A stretch of 64,000 nt of DNA from positions 25,293 to 89,292 of the forward strand of contig JBGVFH010000071.1 in NCBI GenBank assembly GCA_045120955.1, written 5' to 3'. The notes under the pieces were generated by a model. The model was not told the DNA's origin. It saw only the letters and a list, made by a program, of their open reading frames with translations, and did no database searches. A program made the translations under genes and the position numbers. Positions 35,417 to 43,864 of the stretch are shown here, piece after piece. Every line of letters starts with the position of its first letter. The stretch's first letter is position 1. The DNA comes from JAZMZS01 sp045120955 (GTDB taxonomy: Bacteria > Bacillota > Clostridia > Oscillospirales > CAG-272).

Positions 35417-35965
35417 GTGAATATTTTACCTGGTACTCTTATAGAAACCGGTAAACTGTCCGACGGGGATAGCCGAAAGATATTTGACAATATCTTTTCG
35501 TGCGGAGGACTTATGCTTTCTCAGGTATGCAACATGACAGGGCTTGAGCCTTATACGGTTCAAAACTGGGTAAAGCGCAGATATGTTACAAATCCCAGAG
35601 GACGAATGTACTCGCAAGATCAGTTTTCACGCATCGTACTGATAAATATGTTAAAGGAATCCTTGCATCTTGATATGATCGAGAGGCTGCTTTCCTATAT
35701 AAACGGGCATCTTGATGATAACAGCGATGATCTGATCACTGATTCAGAGCTTTATCATATGTTTGTGTCCTTGCTTGTAAAAATGGGTTCGCAATATGAT
35801 TGCACGCAGGCGCAGCGGATCTCAGAGGAAATAACGCAAAGCTACAGCGAGCCTGTCGCAGGCGCAAGAAAACGCCTCGTAAAGGTGCTTGTTATAATGG
35901 CGCAAACATATTTCTCGGCAGAGCTGAGACGCGGCGCTGAGATGCTGATGAACGAGCTTAGCTGA
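35417..35965 (+). CDS. DUF1836 putative transcriptional regulator
   Basis: 182 residues of the DUF1836 family, found in Clostridia and Bacilli and thought to be MerR-like DNA-binding proteins. Helix-turn-helix-like segment LSQVCNMTGLEPYTVQNWVK (about residues 34-53) is followed by RRYVTNPRGRMYSQDQFSRI, as in MerR wings. The GTG start is preceded by GGAGGTG at a distance of 8 bases. Followed by the NfeD-like gene after 36 bases. Targets are unknown. Confidence 0.75.
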   Translation: MNILPGTLIETGKLSDGDSRKIFDNIFSCGGLMLSQVCNMTGLEPYTVQNWVKRRYVTNPRGRMYSQDQFSRIVLINMLKESLHLDMIERLLSYINGHLDDNSDDLITDSELYHMFVSLLVKMGSQYDCTQAQRISEEITQSYSEPVAGARKRLVKVLVIMAQTYFSAELRRGAEMLMNELS

Positions 35966-36001
35966 TTTGTTCCACTTATTGTATTATGGAGGTTGATATT
36001 T

Positions 36002-36652
36002 ATGCAGGCATGGTGGGATGCTCTTGACGTCTTGGGCAAAATATTTGCACTTATCGCTATTCCCTCGACGCTTATTTTAGTAGTGCAGACTATACTTATG
36101 TTTCTCGGACTCGGAGGTGACGGCGGAGCTGATGCCGTAGGGGAGGATATACCGTCAGAAATGCCGGATACTGATGTCCCCGGCGGAATTTTCGGAGATG
36201 ACGTACCGGGAGGAACCGATATTGACGGAGATGTTTCAGAGGAGCCGGGACTTAAGATATTGTCGTTTCGAACGATAGTAGCTTTCCTTGCGGTTTTTGG
36301 TTGGGTAGGCATTGAACTGCTCAAGCTCGGAGCGGGCAGCGCTATAGCTATTACGGTCGGAATTGCAGCGGGGATCATTATCATGGTAGTTATGGCTCTG
36401 CTGATAAGGGAGCTGTTTAAGCTGCAATCAAACGGAAACGTCGATATGAGAAACGCTGTCGGTGCATCGGGAACAGCCTATATTCCGATACCCGCCCAAA
36501 GAAGTGGAAAGGGAAAGGTTACCGTTACATTTCAAAACACATCTTGTGAATGTGATGCGGTAACGGACGAGAAGGAGGACATACCGTCATACAGCGAGGT
36601 GCTCGTAATAGGCATCAGCGGCAAGGATACTCTCGTAGTTAAGAAAAAATAA
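36002..36652 (+). CDS. NfeD-like membrane protein
   Basis: 216 residues: N-terminal helix (about 8-34), an acidic Gly/Asp/Pro-rich loop (about 38-78), two more helices (about 88-130), then a soluble C-terminal OB-like domain (about 145-216: NAVGASGTAYIPIPAQRSGK to SGKDTLVVKKK). This layout is that of NfeD proteins, which sit next to flotillin genes and act with them in membrane microdomains. GGAGGT lies 8 bases before the selected ATG. The next flotillin gene supports the call. Confidence 0.75.
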   Translation: MQAWWDALDVLGKIFALIAIPSTLILVVQTILMFLGLGGDGGADAVGEDIPSEMPDTDVPGGIFGDDVPGGTDIDGDVSEEPGLKILSFRTIVAFLAVFGWVGIELLKLGAGSAIAITVGIAAGIIIMVVMALLIRELFKLQSNGNVDMRNAVGASGTAYIPIPAQRSGKGKVTVTFQNTSCECDAVTDEKEDIPSYSEVLVIGISGKDTLVVKKK

Positions 36653-36675
36653 AGAGCACGGGAGTGGATTTGCAA

Positions 36676-37305
36676 ATGACAGAAGAAAAATACAAAGTAT
36701 CGGATTTTATTTATGATTCGATGAAAAGCCTCAGACCGTATCTGCTGTTTAATGCGGCGGGCTATGTTGCATATGCGTTTACCGTCGGTCATATCATGTT
36801 GGATGAACAAGTATCGGTTGAAGCAAAAAACAGATATTTGTGCTTTTATTCCGCCGCTATGTTAGCTGCATTTTTGGCTGTTTTGTGCAGTCTTGCAAAG
36901 AATAATATAGCTCGGAAAACTGCTCTGATAAAAGCGTCAAGAGCGGATGATTTTGATGCAAAAGCGTATTATAAGAATACGGTCATAAGAAATATCTTAC
37001 CGCTTTTTTGCGCAGGAATAGTTATACTTTTGCCATTTGCGATATTTTATATGCGTTGCGGCTACGGATATGAAAATTCGCTTGGAATTGAGAGGCTGTT
37101 TGCGGCAAATATGCTCTTTATGATACCGCTCGGCGGTATTTTGGGAGTGATAGTGCAAAACATTCTTTTCTCGGGTGTGTATTCTCTGTATCTGTATAAA
37201 CTGCAATGCCGTGAGCTTGCCGACAGAATGTGGCTCAAGGATGCGCCAAAGCAGGAAAAGGTCGAGCTTAAGCCGCTGAAAAAGGATAATTACAAAAATT
37301 ATTAA
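36676..37305 (+). CDS. Four-helix membrane protein of unknown function
   Basis: 209 residues, unrecognised. Four hydrophobic segments at about 22-42, 60-78, 108-130 and 142-168; the rest is polar, with a lysine-rich C-terminus ending KKDNYKNY. Lies between the NfeD-like gene and flotillin, so it probably belongs to the same operon and could be a third microdomain partner; this is inference from position only. Start ATG 36676, with GGGAG upstream; GTG 36664 is the alternative. Confidence 0.6.
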   Translation: MTEEKYKVSDFIYDSMKSLRPYLLFNAAGYVAYAFTVGHIMLDEQVSVEAKNRYLCFYSAAMLAAFLAVLCSLAKNNIARKTALIKASRADDFDAKAYYKNTVIRNILPLFCAGIVILLPFAIFYMRCGYGYENSLGIERLFAANMLFMIPLGGILGVIVQNILFSGVYSLYLYKLQCRELADRMWLKDAPKQEKVELKPLKKDNYKNY

Positions 37306-37350
37306 AAGATTTTTTAATAATATATTAGGACATCAAAGGAGGAAATTGTT

Positions 37351-38775
37351 ATGGGTCCAATTATTATTTCATGTGTAGTCGCACTTGTCATCTTGATGAT
37401 AATCATTTGGTTTTTTGCGCACTACAAACGCTGTCCTTCCGATAAGGTAATGGTTATTTACGGTAATATCGGTAAGAACAAAGACGGCACGAACAGAAGT
37501 GCAAAATGTATTCACGGCGGAGCTACGTTCATCTGGCCCGTGGTCCAGTCTTATGCATTCCTTGATCTTACACCTATATCCATTCAGGTCGATCTGAGAA
37601 ATGCACTTTCACGCCAAAACATTCGTATTGATGTACCGTCCCGCTTTACCGTAGGTATCTCAACTGAGCAGGGAATCATGCAAAATGCCGCTGAACGGCT
37701 GCTCGGACTTAAGCTCTCCGAAATTCAGGAGCTTTCAAAGGATATCATCTTCGGTCAGCTTCGACTTATCATAGCAACGATGGATATCGAAGAGATAAAC
37801 ACAGACAGAGACAAGTTCCTAGTAGCTGTCAGCCGTAATGTTGAGACAGAACTGAAAAAGATCGGTCTTCGCCTCATCAACGTAAACGTAACCGATATTA
37901 CGGATGAATCGGGATATATTACAGCCCTCGGTAAAGAGGCAGCGGCTAAGGCTATCAACGATGCAAAAAAGAGCGTTGCAGAAAAGGACCGTGACGGTTC
38001 GGTAGGTGAGGCGCAGGCACGCATGGATCAGCGTATCAAGGTGTCTGAGGCTGACTCCGTAGCTATCAAGGGTGAAAACGAAGCAAAAATGCAGATCGCA
38101 ATGTCAGAGGCAGCACTTCGTGAGAAGGAAGCAGAGGCTATGAGAATTGCAACATCTGCAGAAAAGATACAGGCGGCTCGTGCCCTTGAAGAGGCGTATG
38201 CCGCAGAAAAAGAAGCAGAGGATGCAAGACGCACCAAGGAACAGGCAACTCTTGAGGCAGACGTTATCGTAAAAGCAGAGATAAGAAAGCGTGAGCTCGA
38301 GCTTGCTGCAGAGGCAGAGGCAGAGCAGATAAGACGCAAGGCACAGGGTGAGGCTGATGCTGTATATGCAAAAATGGTGGCTGAGGCGAAAGGTATCGAG
38401 GAGATGCTGCGCAAGCAGGCTGCAGGTTTTGCGGAAATAGTGCAGAGTGCAGGAGGAGATCCGAATGCCGCACTCAAGCTCATGATAGCAGATAAGCTGG
38501 AAGTGCTCATGCGTGTTCAGGTGGATGCTATCAAGAACATAAAGATAGACAAGGTTACTGTCTGGGATAAGGGAACTGGTGCTGACGGTAAAAACTCGAC
38601 AGCAGACTTTATCTCGGGACTTATGAAGAGCGTCCCCCCGCTTGATGAGGTGTTCGGCATGGCAGGACTTTCTCTTCCCGAAATGCTCGGAAAGAAGCAG
38701 GAAGAGCAGGTAGAAGAGCCAAAGTCAGATGCTCCCATCGAAACCACAGCGTCGTCAGAGACAGAGGAAAACTAA
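37351..38775 (+). CDS. Flotillin-like SPFH protein
   Basis: 474 residues. N-terminal membrane hairpin (about 3-24), an SPFH/band 7 domain (about 25-200, with IRIDVPSRFTVGIST and IEEINTDRDKFLVAVSRNVE), then a long alanine/glutamate-rich coiled coil (about 205-345) that is typical of flotillins FloT/YqiK, and a short C-terminal acidic tail. Scaffold of ordered membrane domains. AAAGGAGG precedes ATG. It ends with a terminator, so the unit starting at the DUF1836 gene probably stops here. Confidence 0.92.
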   Translation: MGPIIISCVVALVILMIIIWFFAHYKRCPSDKVMVIYGNIGKNKDGTNRSAKCIHGGATFIWPVVQSYAFLDLTPISIQVDLRNALSRQNIRIDVPSRFTVGISTEQGIMQNAAERLLGLKLSEIQELSKDIIFGQLRLIIATMDIEEINTDRDKFLVAVSRNVETELKKIGLRLINVNVTDITDESGYITALGKEAAAKAINDAKKSVAEKDRDGSVGEAQARMDQRIKVSEADSVAIKGENEAKMQIAMSEAALREKEAEAMRIATSAEKIQAARALEEAYAAEKEAEDARRTKEQATLEADVIVKAEIRKRELELAAEAEAEQIRRKAQGEADAVYAKMVAEAKGIEEMLRKQAAGFAEIVQSAGGDPNAALKLMIADKLEVLMRVQVDAIKNIKIDKVTVWDKGTGADGKNSTADFISGLMKSVPPLDEVFGMAGLSLPEMLGKKQEEQVEEPKSDAPIETTASSETEEN

Positions 38776-38790
38776 ACAACTAAACGCAGT

Positions 38791-38835
38791 TTATCCGATG
38801 CAGGTATGCTCCATATTCTGCATCGGATAAAAATT
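38791..38835 (+). terminator. Terminator after flotillin
   Basis: 13-bp stem (38791-38803 with 38818-38830), a 14-base loop and AAATT after the stem. The T-run is short, so it may be leaky. Confidence 0.7.
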
Positions 38836-38852
38836 ATGAGGAGAGCAGCGTC

Positions 38853-40034
38853 GTGAACAGATCGTTGAAGATACTTTTGAATGTAACGGAATGTATAGCT
38901 TCCACTGTGATATATATATTTATTACAGCTTTTTTGTACGCACTTAAACCTACAGAGGAGGCGGCATCAGATACATACCGCTTTAATATTTCACCGTATC
39001 TGAGCTTTTTGATAACGTTTTTTGCACTTTGTTCGCTTGTTCGTTTCTCATTTCTCTTTGACAAAGAAATGAAAGAAAAATTCGCCTCGGACGGTGACGG
39101 ACTTTATACATACCGTGAGCATTTTCGTTTTTTGCTCGGTTTTGAAAAAACATGGATAGGACTTGTGTTTTCTGCTGTATTGTATTTGTGCTTGCCGCTT
39201 GAAATTTTGAGTATTCCGTTGTTTTACGGGACAGAACCAAGCATAGTTATCAAGCTCGCACTCTTTCCCCTTTATATGTGTATTGTCTTTGCCGTGCTGT
39301 TTTGGTCGTCTCGCTCTGCTGCACAATTCTGGTATGATGATTCTCGGCGTATAAAAACAAAAAAATTTTATACCGCTTCCAACCGTATCCGTAAGACCGT
39401 TATGCTGATAATTTCATATTCTGTCGGCGGCGCATTGTTTGTGTATCTGGGGCACAGGGTTAGTCTCGCAGTAATGACAAATTCTTATTTGATATCAAGA
39501 AAAGCTATTTGGGCTGTGTTACTTTTCATAGTATTTATAGTAGTTATTCCCGCACTTTACCGTCAGACAGGCTCTATACTGAAGCGAAAGAAATTTATAA
39601 AGAATTTGAAAAAAGTATGTGCGGAGCACCGTTGCTCGCTCTCAGAGATAAAGCGTCCGTACCGCTCGCTTTTTAAGCTGACTCACGGTTATGACTTCGA
39701 CTTTGAACTAAACGGCACAAAATATGCGTGCAAGCTTCTGTACACCAAACACCGCCTGCGTCCGATCACTTTTTTTGAGAACGGAATGGCGGCACATGAA
39801 AACATCATAAAAGTAAAAAAGACAGAGCTGTTTCGAGTCAGATCGTGGTTTGAATACGGCTTTGATGCGGATGCGAAAAAGCTTTTGATAATCAATCCCA
39901 TCCCCAAGACCGTGAACGTGAGCGAAAACGGAAAGACAGCCCTTATCGACAATGGCGACAGAGTAGGCGAATACAAGATCTACTCAGCTACTGCACTTGT
40001 CAACGCCATCGACAGAAATACACTCGAGAGATAA
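38853..40034 (+). CDS. Six-helix membrane protein with duplicated C-terminal tail
   Basis: 393 residues, unrecognised. About six hydrophobic segments between residues 10 and 240 (roughly 10-32, 48-70, 102-124, 130-150, 183-205, 217-240) are followed by a cytosolic-type domain (240-393). Its last 47 residues (from INPIPKTVNVSENGK to NAIDR) recur almost unchanged in the small frame at 41197-41469, because 39893-40033 and 41328-41468 are 94% identical DNA. The GTG start has GAGGAG upstream. The role is unknown. Confidence 0.55.
   Translation: MNRSLKILLNVTECIASTVIYIFITAFLYALKPTEEAASDTYRFNISPYLSFLITFFALCSLVRFSFLFDKEMKEKFASDGDGLYTYREHFRFLLGFEKTWIGLVFSAVLYLCLPLEILSIPLFYGTEPSIVIKLALFPLYMCIVFAVLFWSSRSAAQFWYDDSRRIKTKKFYTASNRIRKTVMLIISYSVGGALFVYLGHRVSLAVMTNSYLISRKAIWAVLLFIVFIVVIPALYRQTGSILKRKKFIKNLKKVCAEHRCSLSEIKRPYRSLFKLTHGYDFDFELNGTKYACKLLYTKHRLRPITFFENGMAAHENIIKVKKTELFRVRSWFEYGFDADAKKLLIINPIPKTVNVSENGKTALIDNGDRVGEYKIYSATALVNAIDRNTLER
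39893..40033 (+). repeat. Duplicated 141-bp segment, copy 1
   Basis: Matches 41328-41468 at a constant offset of 1435 with no gaps. The first 118 bases differ at 2 positions, both synonymous (AAC/AAT and ACT/ACC); the last 23 bases differ at 7. It encodes the C-terminal 47 residues of the 393-residue membrane protein. Confidence 0.9.
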
Positions 40035-40053
40035 TGACAGGAGACATGAGACA

Positions 40054-40322
40054 ATGAACGAAAAAAAGACGAAAGAGAAGTGCTGACATACGATTACGTC
40101 ACGGCTTATTTGCGAAGAAAAGTAAAAGAAGAAATTGTCTCAGTAATAATTGCGTCTGTGGCGGCTGTGTTTTGCTTTGCTTTTACTTTTATTGTCGGGA
40201 CTATCATTATATCGCGAGAACCTACTATCGTTTCGGTTTTTTATAGTATTTTGTTTATTGTTATACTCAGGATGTATTGCCTTATGCTATATAAAGCTAT
40301 GGATACCTATCTGCAAAAATGA
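40054..40322 (+). pseudogene. Small two-helix membrane protein, frameshifted at its start
   Basis: ATG 40054 has AGGAGA upstream but reads into a TGA after ten codons (MNEKKTKEKC). One extra A in the A7 run (40061-40067) would join it to the frame at 40080, giving MNEKKDEREVLTYDYVTAYL and then two membrane helices (about residues 20-45 and 55-75). The alternative is that translation starts at the GTG at 40080. The last codon overlaps the next frame as ATGA. The lesion may be a real mutation or a homopolymer reading error. Confidence 0.6.
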
Positions 40323-40585
40323 TCATGAACCGTGACGGATATTTTAAGGTTATAGAGGATACCGTAGTGCAAATAGGACCGAGCGAGCGCACAGGAAGAT
40401 ACAACCGGATATATCCGATATATTTTAAGGAAAACGGAAAAGCCATATGCAATACACAAAGATGGTATAAATATCTCTCTTAGGAAAGCAAGTGCATTCT
40501 TATTGTGTACGATAAAGATTACTATGCATTTAAATGTAATATTGTAGCGGTGTATCCGTCGATTATGTACAGATACGAACAATAA
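40319..40585 (+). pseudogene. Small soluble domain interrupted by an amber stop
   Basis: From ATG 40319 (overlapping the preceding stop as ATGA) the frame reads 54 codons ending WYKYLS, then TAG at 40481-40483, then 33 further codons from ESKCILIVYDKDYYAF to MYRYEQ before TAA. Composition stays protein-like through the stop. Together with the two-helix frame before it, this looks like one ancestral protein of about 175 residues (membrane helices then a beta-rich soluble part), similar in layout to the gene at 40597. Not recognised. Confidence 0.6.
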
Positions 40586-40596
40586 AGGAGAAGCTT

Positions 40597-41187
40597 ATGT
40601 CCGAGTACAGAATATCAAACTCAATGTACAAAAGAATCAAGGAGAGAAAAATCAGGCTCTACCTCTGGCTTGGAGTATGTGCAGTTATCGAGATCTTTAT
40701 TATTCTCTTGTGTATATATTGCGGCAGAGACGGAATGATTCTTTGCTGTCTGCTTGAGCCTGTATTTCTGTATCTTGTGTGGCGTTATCTCCGTCATAAT
40801 ATCAGAACCTTGTTTTTAAAGAATAAAACTGGTGTGCTCGAGAGGAAAATTTCCGATCGATGTGTCAACAGAAAGGGTGTTATCTCGGGTAACGCTTACG
40901 GTGGATGGAAAAGGGAAGTTGAGTATCTGCTAATTATAAGAACAGATAATAAAGAATACAGAATAGAGCTTCCCACAAAGGATTCATACCTTGCCTACAA
41001 CGAGGGAGATGTGGTGCTATTTGCAGAATTTATGCCTTATCCTATCGTTACGAGCAGGACTCCATCACTGGCTGTGTGCCCTCAGTGCGCATCCCTTCTT
41101 CACTACGAGGACGGCGCGTGTCACAGGTGCGGTCTTGAGGATATATATCCCGATTTTTGCAAAACTCCGAAATGGGAGAGAAAGTGA
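40597..41187 (+). CDS. Membrane protein with C-terminal zinc ribbon
   Basis: 196 residues, unrecognised family. Two membrane helices (about 22-42 and 50-68), a soluble beta-rich domain (about 78-155) and a C-terminal zinc ribbon CPQCASLLHYEDGACHRCG (about 165-183) with four well-placed cysteines. AAAGGAG precedes ATG. It appears intact, unlike its neighbours on each side. It may be a paralogue of the broken 40054-40585 region, judged from layout only. Confidence 0.6.
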   Translation: MSEYRISNSMYKRIKERKIRLYLWLGVCAVIEIFIILLCIYCGRDGMILCCLLEPVFLYLVWRYLRHNIRTLFLKNKTGVLERKISDRCVNRKGVISGNAYGGWKREVEYLLIIRTDNKEYRIELPTKDSYLAYNEGDVVLFAEFMPYPIVTSRTPSLAVCPQCASLLHYEDGACHRCGLEDIYPDFCKTPKWERK

Positions 41188-41196
41188 GGAAATAAA

Positions 41197-41469
41197 TTGA
41201 AATATCAAACAAGAGAACCCCTGGCGAGAAAGAACATTTACAATGAACTCGTACATGGATTTAATTTTGATATTGCGGGTGGTTGTATTACATCGATTGT
41301 TATCTCAGCTATGATGATTTTGATAATCAATCCCATCCCCAAGACCGTGAACGTGAGCGAAAATGGAAAGACAGCCCTTATCGACAATGGCGACAGAGTA
41401 GGCGAATACAAGATCTACTCAGCTACCGCACTTGTCAACGCCATCGACCGCAACTGCCTCGACAGATAG
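41197..41469 (+). pseudogene. Chimeric small frame carrying the duplicated tail
   Basis: 90 codons from TTG 41197. The first 43 residues (starting KYQTREPLARKNIYN) resemble nothing nearby; the rest is the 141-bp copy of the 393-residue protein's tail and keeps its reading frame. The junction region (about residues 28-46) is hydrophobic. Most likely a product of a local duplication or of loss of the middle of a longer gene. It ends in TAG, a stop rarely used in this window. Confidence 0.5.
41328..41468 (+). repeat. Duplicated 141-bp segment, copy 2
   Basis: Second copy of 39893-40033, same strand, 1435 bases downstream, ungapped, 132 of 141 bases identical by my count. Confidence 0.9.
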
Positions 41470-41533
41470 TCGGTACAAGGCACAAAACGATGTCTGCCAC
41501 ATCTATCCCATTATTCATCAAAGGAGAAACACC

Positions 41534-41945
41534 ATGGTATGTTCCAAATGTGGAAAAATCGTATCTGATGTAACCGTTTTTTGCCCGAGCTGCGGCGAGT
41601 CTATCGACCGTAAAGCGCAACACGATGGGCTTGTAGTACATTCGGACGATTATTATCAAGTCAAAGACTACCAAAAAAGAGCAAAGTACGTTATGCTCTT
41701 TAATAATATCGTCATTTTTATGCGGCATGATATGGAGCTTGATATTCTCGCTTGGTGCAATATCAAAAGCGAATTCCGCAATAGAGCCTGAGATATCCGA
41801 GATGCGTCCGCCGTCTGAGAACGAGGAGATAGAAAAAGCAAGCTCAAAGATCAAAGCGGGAAAAATGATAGCTAAAATATCGGTCGGAGTCTTCATATTC
41901 AATTTCGTCTTAGGCATTGTTCTCGCTAAGCTGTTATATCTCTGA
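41534..41945 (+). pseudogene. Zinc-ribbon plus CD225-like membrane protein, frameshifted
   Basis: ATG 41534 has CAAAGGAGAA upstream and starts CSKCGKIVSDVTVFCPSCGE, a normal zinc ribbon. That frame runs to TGA at 41791 with poor composition after about codon 66. From about 41727 the next frame continues sensibly: LIFSLGAISKANSAIEPE, then a helix KISVGVFIFNFVLGIVLAKL, ending TGA 41945. Removing one base near 41726 joins them as NNIVIFMRHIWSLIFSLGAISKAN, a pattern like CD225/dispanin-type proteins that often carry an N-terminal zinc ribbon. A long frame on the opposite strand here is a shadow. Confidence 0.55.
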
Positions 41946-42102
41946 CAGTTACAGCAAATGTGATAGAAAAAGTAGAGGGCAAAGGTAAAGATATGCACCG
42001 ATAGCGTATCCGCAATGACGCCTATCGAAGATGCTTTCAAACTCAGCTTCACCGATGGGTTGCTTTCACTGAGCATATTTCCAACAATTTTTTTGAAATT
42101 AA

Positions 42103-42150
42103 AAAAATGCGAGAGAAAGCTTTTTTAAAAAAGTTTTTTCTCGCATTTTT
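42103..42150 (+). terminator. Terminator after the frameshifted zinc-ribbon gene
   Basis: Long stem of about 18 pairs, from GCGAGAGAAAGC with T6 to A6 with GTTTTTTCTCGC (about 42109-42126 with 42127-42144), then TTTTT. The 312-bp gap 41946-42257 holds this and the GC-rich repeat at 42223-42258; I see nothing else in it. Confidence 0.85.
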
Positions 42151-42222
42151 GTTATCGAATAGGTAATTGAACGGATCCTCGCTCGCCGTTATGCACAGCT
42201 TCTGTAACAGAAAAACAACGGT

Positions 42223-42257
42223 AGGCGGGAGGATGGAGGCGGGCACTGCCCGCTTTG
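42223..42257. repeat. Dispersed GC-rich repeat, copy A
   Basis: Shares AGGCGGGAGGA-Y-GG-NN and GCGGGCACTGCCCGCTTT with 61584-61617. The second half is a hairpin GCGGGC/GCCCGC. About 50 bases upstream, CGCCGTT can pair with AACGG/AGGCG, so the whole may form two stems. It ends at the malQ stop codon. Confidence 0.75.
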
Positions 42258-43751
42258 TTATTTTTGGTCTTCAACCTTTGGCAGACGGCAGTATGTCTGT
42301 GTCAGCTTTTTCATAATTCCTGCCAACCAAAAATTGATGCACTCGTCCTTTATTCTCCAGCACCAGTTTCCACCGAGCGTTGAGGGGGTATTCATGCGGG
42401 CGCTGTTGTCAAGTCCGAGCAGGTCCTGCATCTGCAGAATGCAGGTGTCAGCCGTGCTTTGCATAACGGCTTTTATCATTCCCCAGCTGTAGCCCTCGAC
42501 CTCGTTCAGCCTCAAATATTTTTTTGCGTACTCGACCTCTGAGTCAGCTGCATCGTTTATCCATCCCATGATAGTGTCGTTGTCGTGAGTACCTGTATAG
42601 ACTACACAGTTTTTTTCGTAATTATGCGGCAGGTATTCGCTGTCTCCGCTTGAGTCAAAAGCGAACTGAAGCACCTTTATACCCGGAAAACCACAGTCAC
42701 TCAGCAGTTTTCTTACCGACGGAGTGATAAAGCCGAGGTCCTCGGCGATGATCTCGGTTTCGCCGCAGCTTTGTTTGATAGCGTCAAACAGCTTTATACC
42801 GGGACCCGTAACCCATTTACCGTCCTTTGCGGTCTTGTTTTTGTAGGGTATCTGATAATATTCTGCAAAGCCGCGGAAATGGTCTATGCGAATAATGTCG
42901 AACATTCCCGTCATAGCCTTCATTCTTCTGCAAAACCATTTATATCCGTCCTCTGACATTCTGTCCCAATCATATATGGGATTTCCCCATCTCTGTCCGT
43001 CCTCCGAAAAGCTGTCGGGGGGACAGCCTGCCACATGAGTAGGGCAAAGCTCCTCATCAAGCTTGAACAGTTGAGTGTTTGCCCATACATCTGCGCTGTC
43101 ATACGCCGTGTATATCGGCATATCACCTATTATTTTGATATTTTTGGCATTTACATATTTTTTGAGGTCACTCCATTGAGAAAAAAACAGATATTGCTGC
43201 ATAAGGTACAGCGAAATGCTGTCCGAATGTTCCTCTTTGAAGCTTGCTAATGCTTGTGCATCTCTGTTTTTGTAGCATTGGGGCCACTCGTTCCATGCTT
43301 TTCCGCCGTGTGCGTCCTTGAGCGCCATGAAAAGCGCATAATTGTCAAGCCATGCAGAATTTTTGGCGCAAAAGGCAGTAAACTCTGGGTTTGACTTATC
43401 AAAGCGTGAATAAGCAATATCGAAAATGCTTTTGCGGTTGTGATAGACCCAAGCATAGTCGACCTTTTCGATGTCTTGCGTGTATTTTGATTTTTTCAGC
43501 TCAAATTCTGTGAGCAGTCCCATTTCGCAGAGTATATCGAGATCTATAAAATACGGGTTTCCCGCAAAAACGGAAAAGGACTGATACGGCGAGTCTCCGA
43601 AGGAGGTCGGTGTTGTCGGCAGCATCTGCCACAGCGACTGTCCTGCCTCGGAGAGAAAGTCCGCAAACCTGTATGCGGGCTTGCCCATGCTTCCTATTCC
43701 GTAGTCTGAGGGAAGGGATGATATATGCATTAAAATTCCGTTTTTTCTCAT
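42258..43751 (-). CDS. malQ: 4-alpha-glucanotransferase (amylomaltase)
   Basis: GH77 enzyme moving alpha-1,4-glucan segments between oligosaccharides. Start GILMHISSLPSDYGIGSMG, GDSPYQSFSVFAGNP, nucleophile region FDIIRIDHFRGFAEYY, acid/base AEDLGFITPSVRKLL and YTGTHDNDTI are typical and intact. Length 497 is normal. Divergence is none: it follows the sugar importer genes on the same strand after a 113-base gap, so it probably uses what they import. A GGAG lies 11 bases before ATG. Confidence 0.96.
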   Translation of the reverse strand: MRKNGILMHISSLPSDYGIGSMGKPAYRFADFLSEAGQSLWQMLPTTPTSFGDSPYQSFSVFAGNPYFIDLDILCEMGLLTEFELKKSKYTQDIEKVDYAWVYHNRKSIFDIAYSRFDKSNPEFTAFCAKNSAWLDNYALFMALKDAHGGKAWNEWPQCYKNRDAQALASFKEEHSDSISLYLMQQYLFFSQWSDLKKYVNAKNIKIIGDMPIYTAYDSADVWANTQLFKLDEELCPTHVAGCPPDSFSEDGQRWGNPIYDWDRMSEDGYKWFCRRMKAMTGMFDIIRIDHFRGFAEYYQIPYKNKTAKDGKWVTGPGIKLFDAIKQSCGETEIIAEDLGFITPSVRKLLSDCGFPGIKVLQFAFDSSGDSEYLPHNYEKNCVVYTGTHDNDTIMGWINDAADSEVEYAKKYLRLNEVEGYSWGMIKAVMQSTADTCILQMQDLLGLDNSARMNTPSTLGGNWCWRIKDECINFWLAGIMKKLTQTYCRLPKVEDQK

Positions 43752-43864
43752 TGTCTTGTGTCTCCGGATAAGTGTGTTTGTGATATGAGTTTACGCTTCT
43801 TTTTTCATAAACATGATACTATAATACCACTTTTTTTGCATAATTACAATATTAAAATGCATAT

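Noticed and set aside
41435..42076. 213-codon frame on the minus strand over the zinc-ribbon region
   Set aside because: No ribosome site, odd composition, and it lies opposite a recognisable zinc ribbon and membrane helix; best explained as a shadow.
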